64,000 nt of DNA from Microbacterium proteolyticum. GTDB lineage: Bacteria > Actinomycetota > Actinomycetes > Actinomycetales > Microbacteriaceae. Of the stretch, positions 63,816 to 64,000 are shown in pieces. The translations under genes were made by a program, and so were the position numbers. The DNA is taken from the NCBI RefSeq assembly GCF_030818075.1, contig NZ_JAUSZZ010000001.1:2604001-2668000 (forward strand), read 5' to 3'. The notes below the pieces were generated by a model. That model was given only the letters and a program-made list of their open reading frames with translations, was not told the DNA's origin and made no database searches. Within the stretch, counting starts at the first letter, position 1. Every line of letters begins with the position of its first letter.

Positions 63816-64000
63816 TCAGGCCCGGGTGGTCCGGCGGCGATAGTCGATCGGGTCGCCCGTGACGGGCGCCCATGCATCGCGTTCCGCCGCGCTCCAGCGG
63901 ATCGGACGTCCGCTGGCGGTGTCGACGAGGACCACCACCACCGTTGCGCGGGCGTAGAGCACCGGGTCCGCGTCGCCGGCGGGGCTGAACACCTCGAAGC
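63816..64000 (-). CDS. Hotdog-fold acyl-CoA thioesterase (5' end outside window)
   Basis: C-terminal 61 residues of a minus-strand gene that continues past base 64000: FEVFSPAGDADPVLYARATVVVVLVD, then TASGRPIRWSAAERDAWAPV ending DYRRRTTRA. The LYARATVVVVLVDTASGRP strand and basic tail match small 4HBT/YbgC-type thioesterases. The interval 63589-63815 holds no gene or obvious hairpin. Confidence 0.7.
   Translation of the reverse strand, partial: FEVFSPAGDADPVLYARATVVVVLVDTASGRPIRWSAAERDAWAPVTGDPIDYRRRTTRA

Overview
The window is a high-GC actinobacterial chromosome segment. Gene content, gene order, codon use and frequent GTG starts point to Microbacteriaceae, most likely Microbacterium. This is inferred from protein families and synteny; no 16S gene is present. 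It is almost entirely housekeeping DNA with no complete prophage, insertion sequence or CRISPR array. The unusual material is short repeats, palindromes and RNA control elements in the intergenic DNA and, in ileS, inside a gene.

Layout. 1-7.9 kb (minus): holA (cut by the window edge), comEC, comEA, leuS and a pabB-type chorismate enzyme. 7.9-11.5 kb (plus): a DedA membrane protein, an App1-like phosphatase, a SRAP (HMCES/YedK) DNA-crosslink protein, a putative alkylbase glycosylase and tRNA-Ala(GGC). 11.8-16.3 kb: an MHS-type transporter divergent from a response regulator / histidine kinase / TAXI binding-lipoprotein operon. 16.4-26.4 kb (minus): the classic rne - rplU - rpmA - obg - proB - proA - nadD - rsfS block, with obg apparently frameshifted. 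26.7-34 kb: VKOR (plus), then ndk, a DUF4233 gene, folC and ileS (minus), the last behind a T-box leader. 34.1-41 kb: a second MHS transporter, valS with a small partner gene, and an M3 peptidase. 41-47.4 kb (minus): GNAT, clpX, clpP2, clpP1, a TPR protein, tig and tRNA-Pro. 47.5-54.5 kb: tRNA-Gly, a small phage-type protein, a gamma-class carbonic anhydrase-like protein, dps with probable iron boxes, an amidohydrolase/PaiB pair, and nei, rpiB and hemH. 54.6-64 kb: pepN, an ABC exporter whose ATPase gene is also frameshifted, mscS-glbO, two uncharacterised proteins, tesB and a partial hotdog thioesterase.

Functional themes are translation and its quality control (three aminoacyl-tRNA synthetases, RsfS, Obg, L21/L27), protein folding and turnover (Tig, ClpX, ClpP1, ClpP2, PepN, M3 peptidase), RNA decay (RNase E/G), proline synthesis, DNA uptake and repair (ComEA/ComEC, HolA, SRAP, Nei), and heme and iron handling (HemH, Dps, GlbO).

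Cross-cutting observations. (i) GGATGCC/GGCATCC is strongly over-represented, with more than 100 copies by eye, and forms the stems of three intergenic hairpins. (ii) A dispersed 25-bp palindrome family (arms GGTCCCT/AGGGACC or GGTGGC/GCCACC) occurs between genes, inside the ileS reading frame and inside the ileS T-box leader. (iii) Five 57-bp units with 11-bp inverted ends form a higher-order array before tig. (iv) Several genes are followed by tandem arrays with 33-, 66- or 109-bp periods. (v) At least twelve genes have a TANNNT -10 box exactly 6-7 nt before the start codon, indicating leaderless mRNAs. (vi) Two single-base insertions (obg, ABC ATPase) each fuse a gene in frame to its overlapping neighbour.
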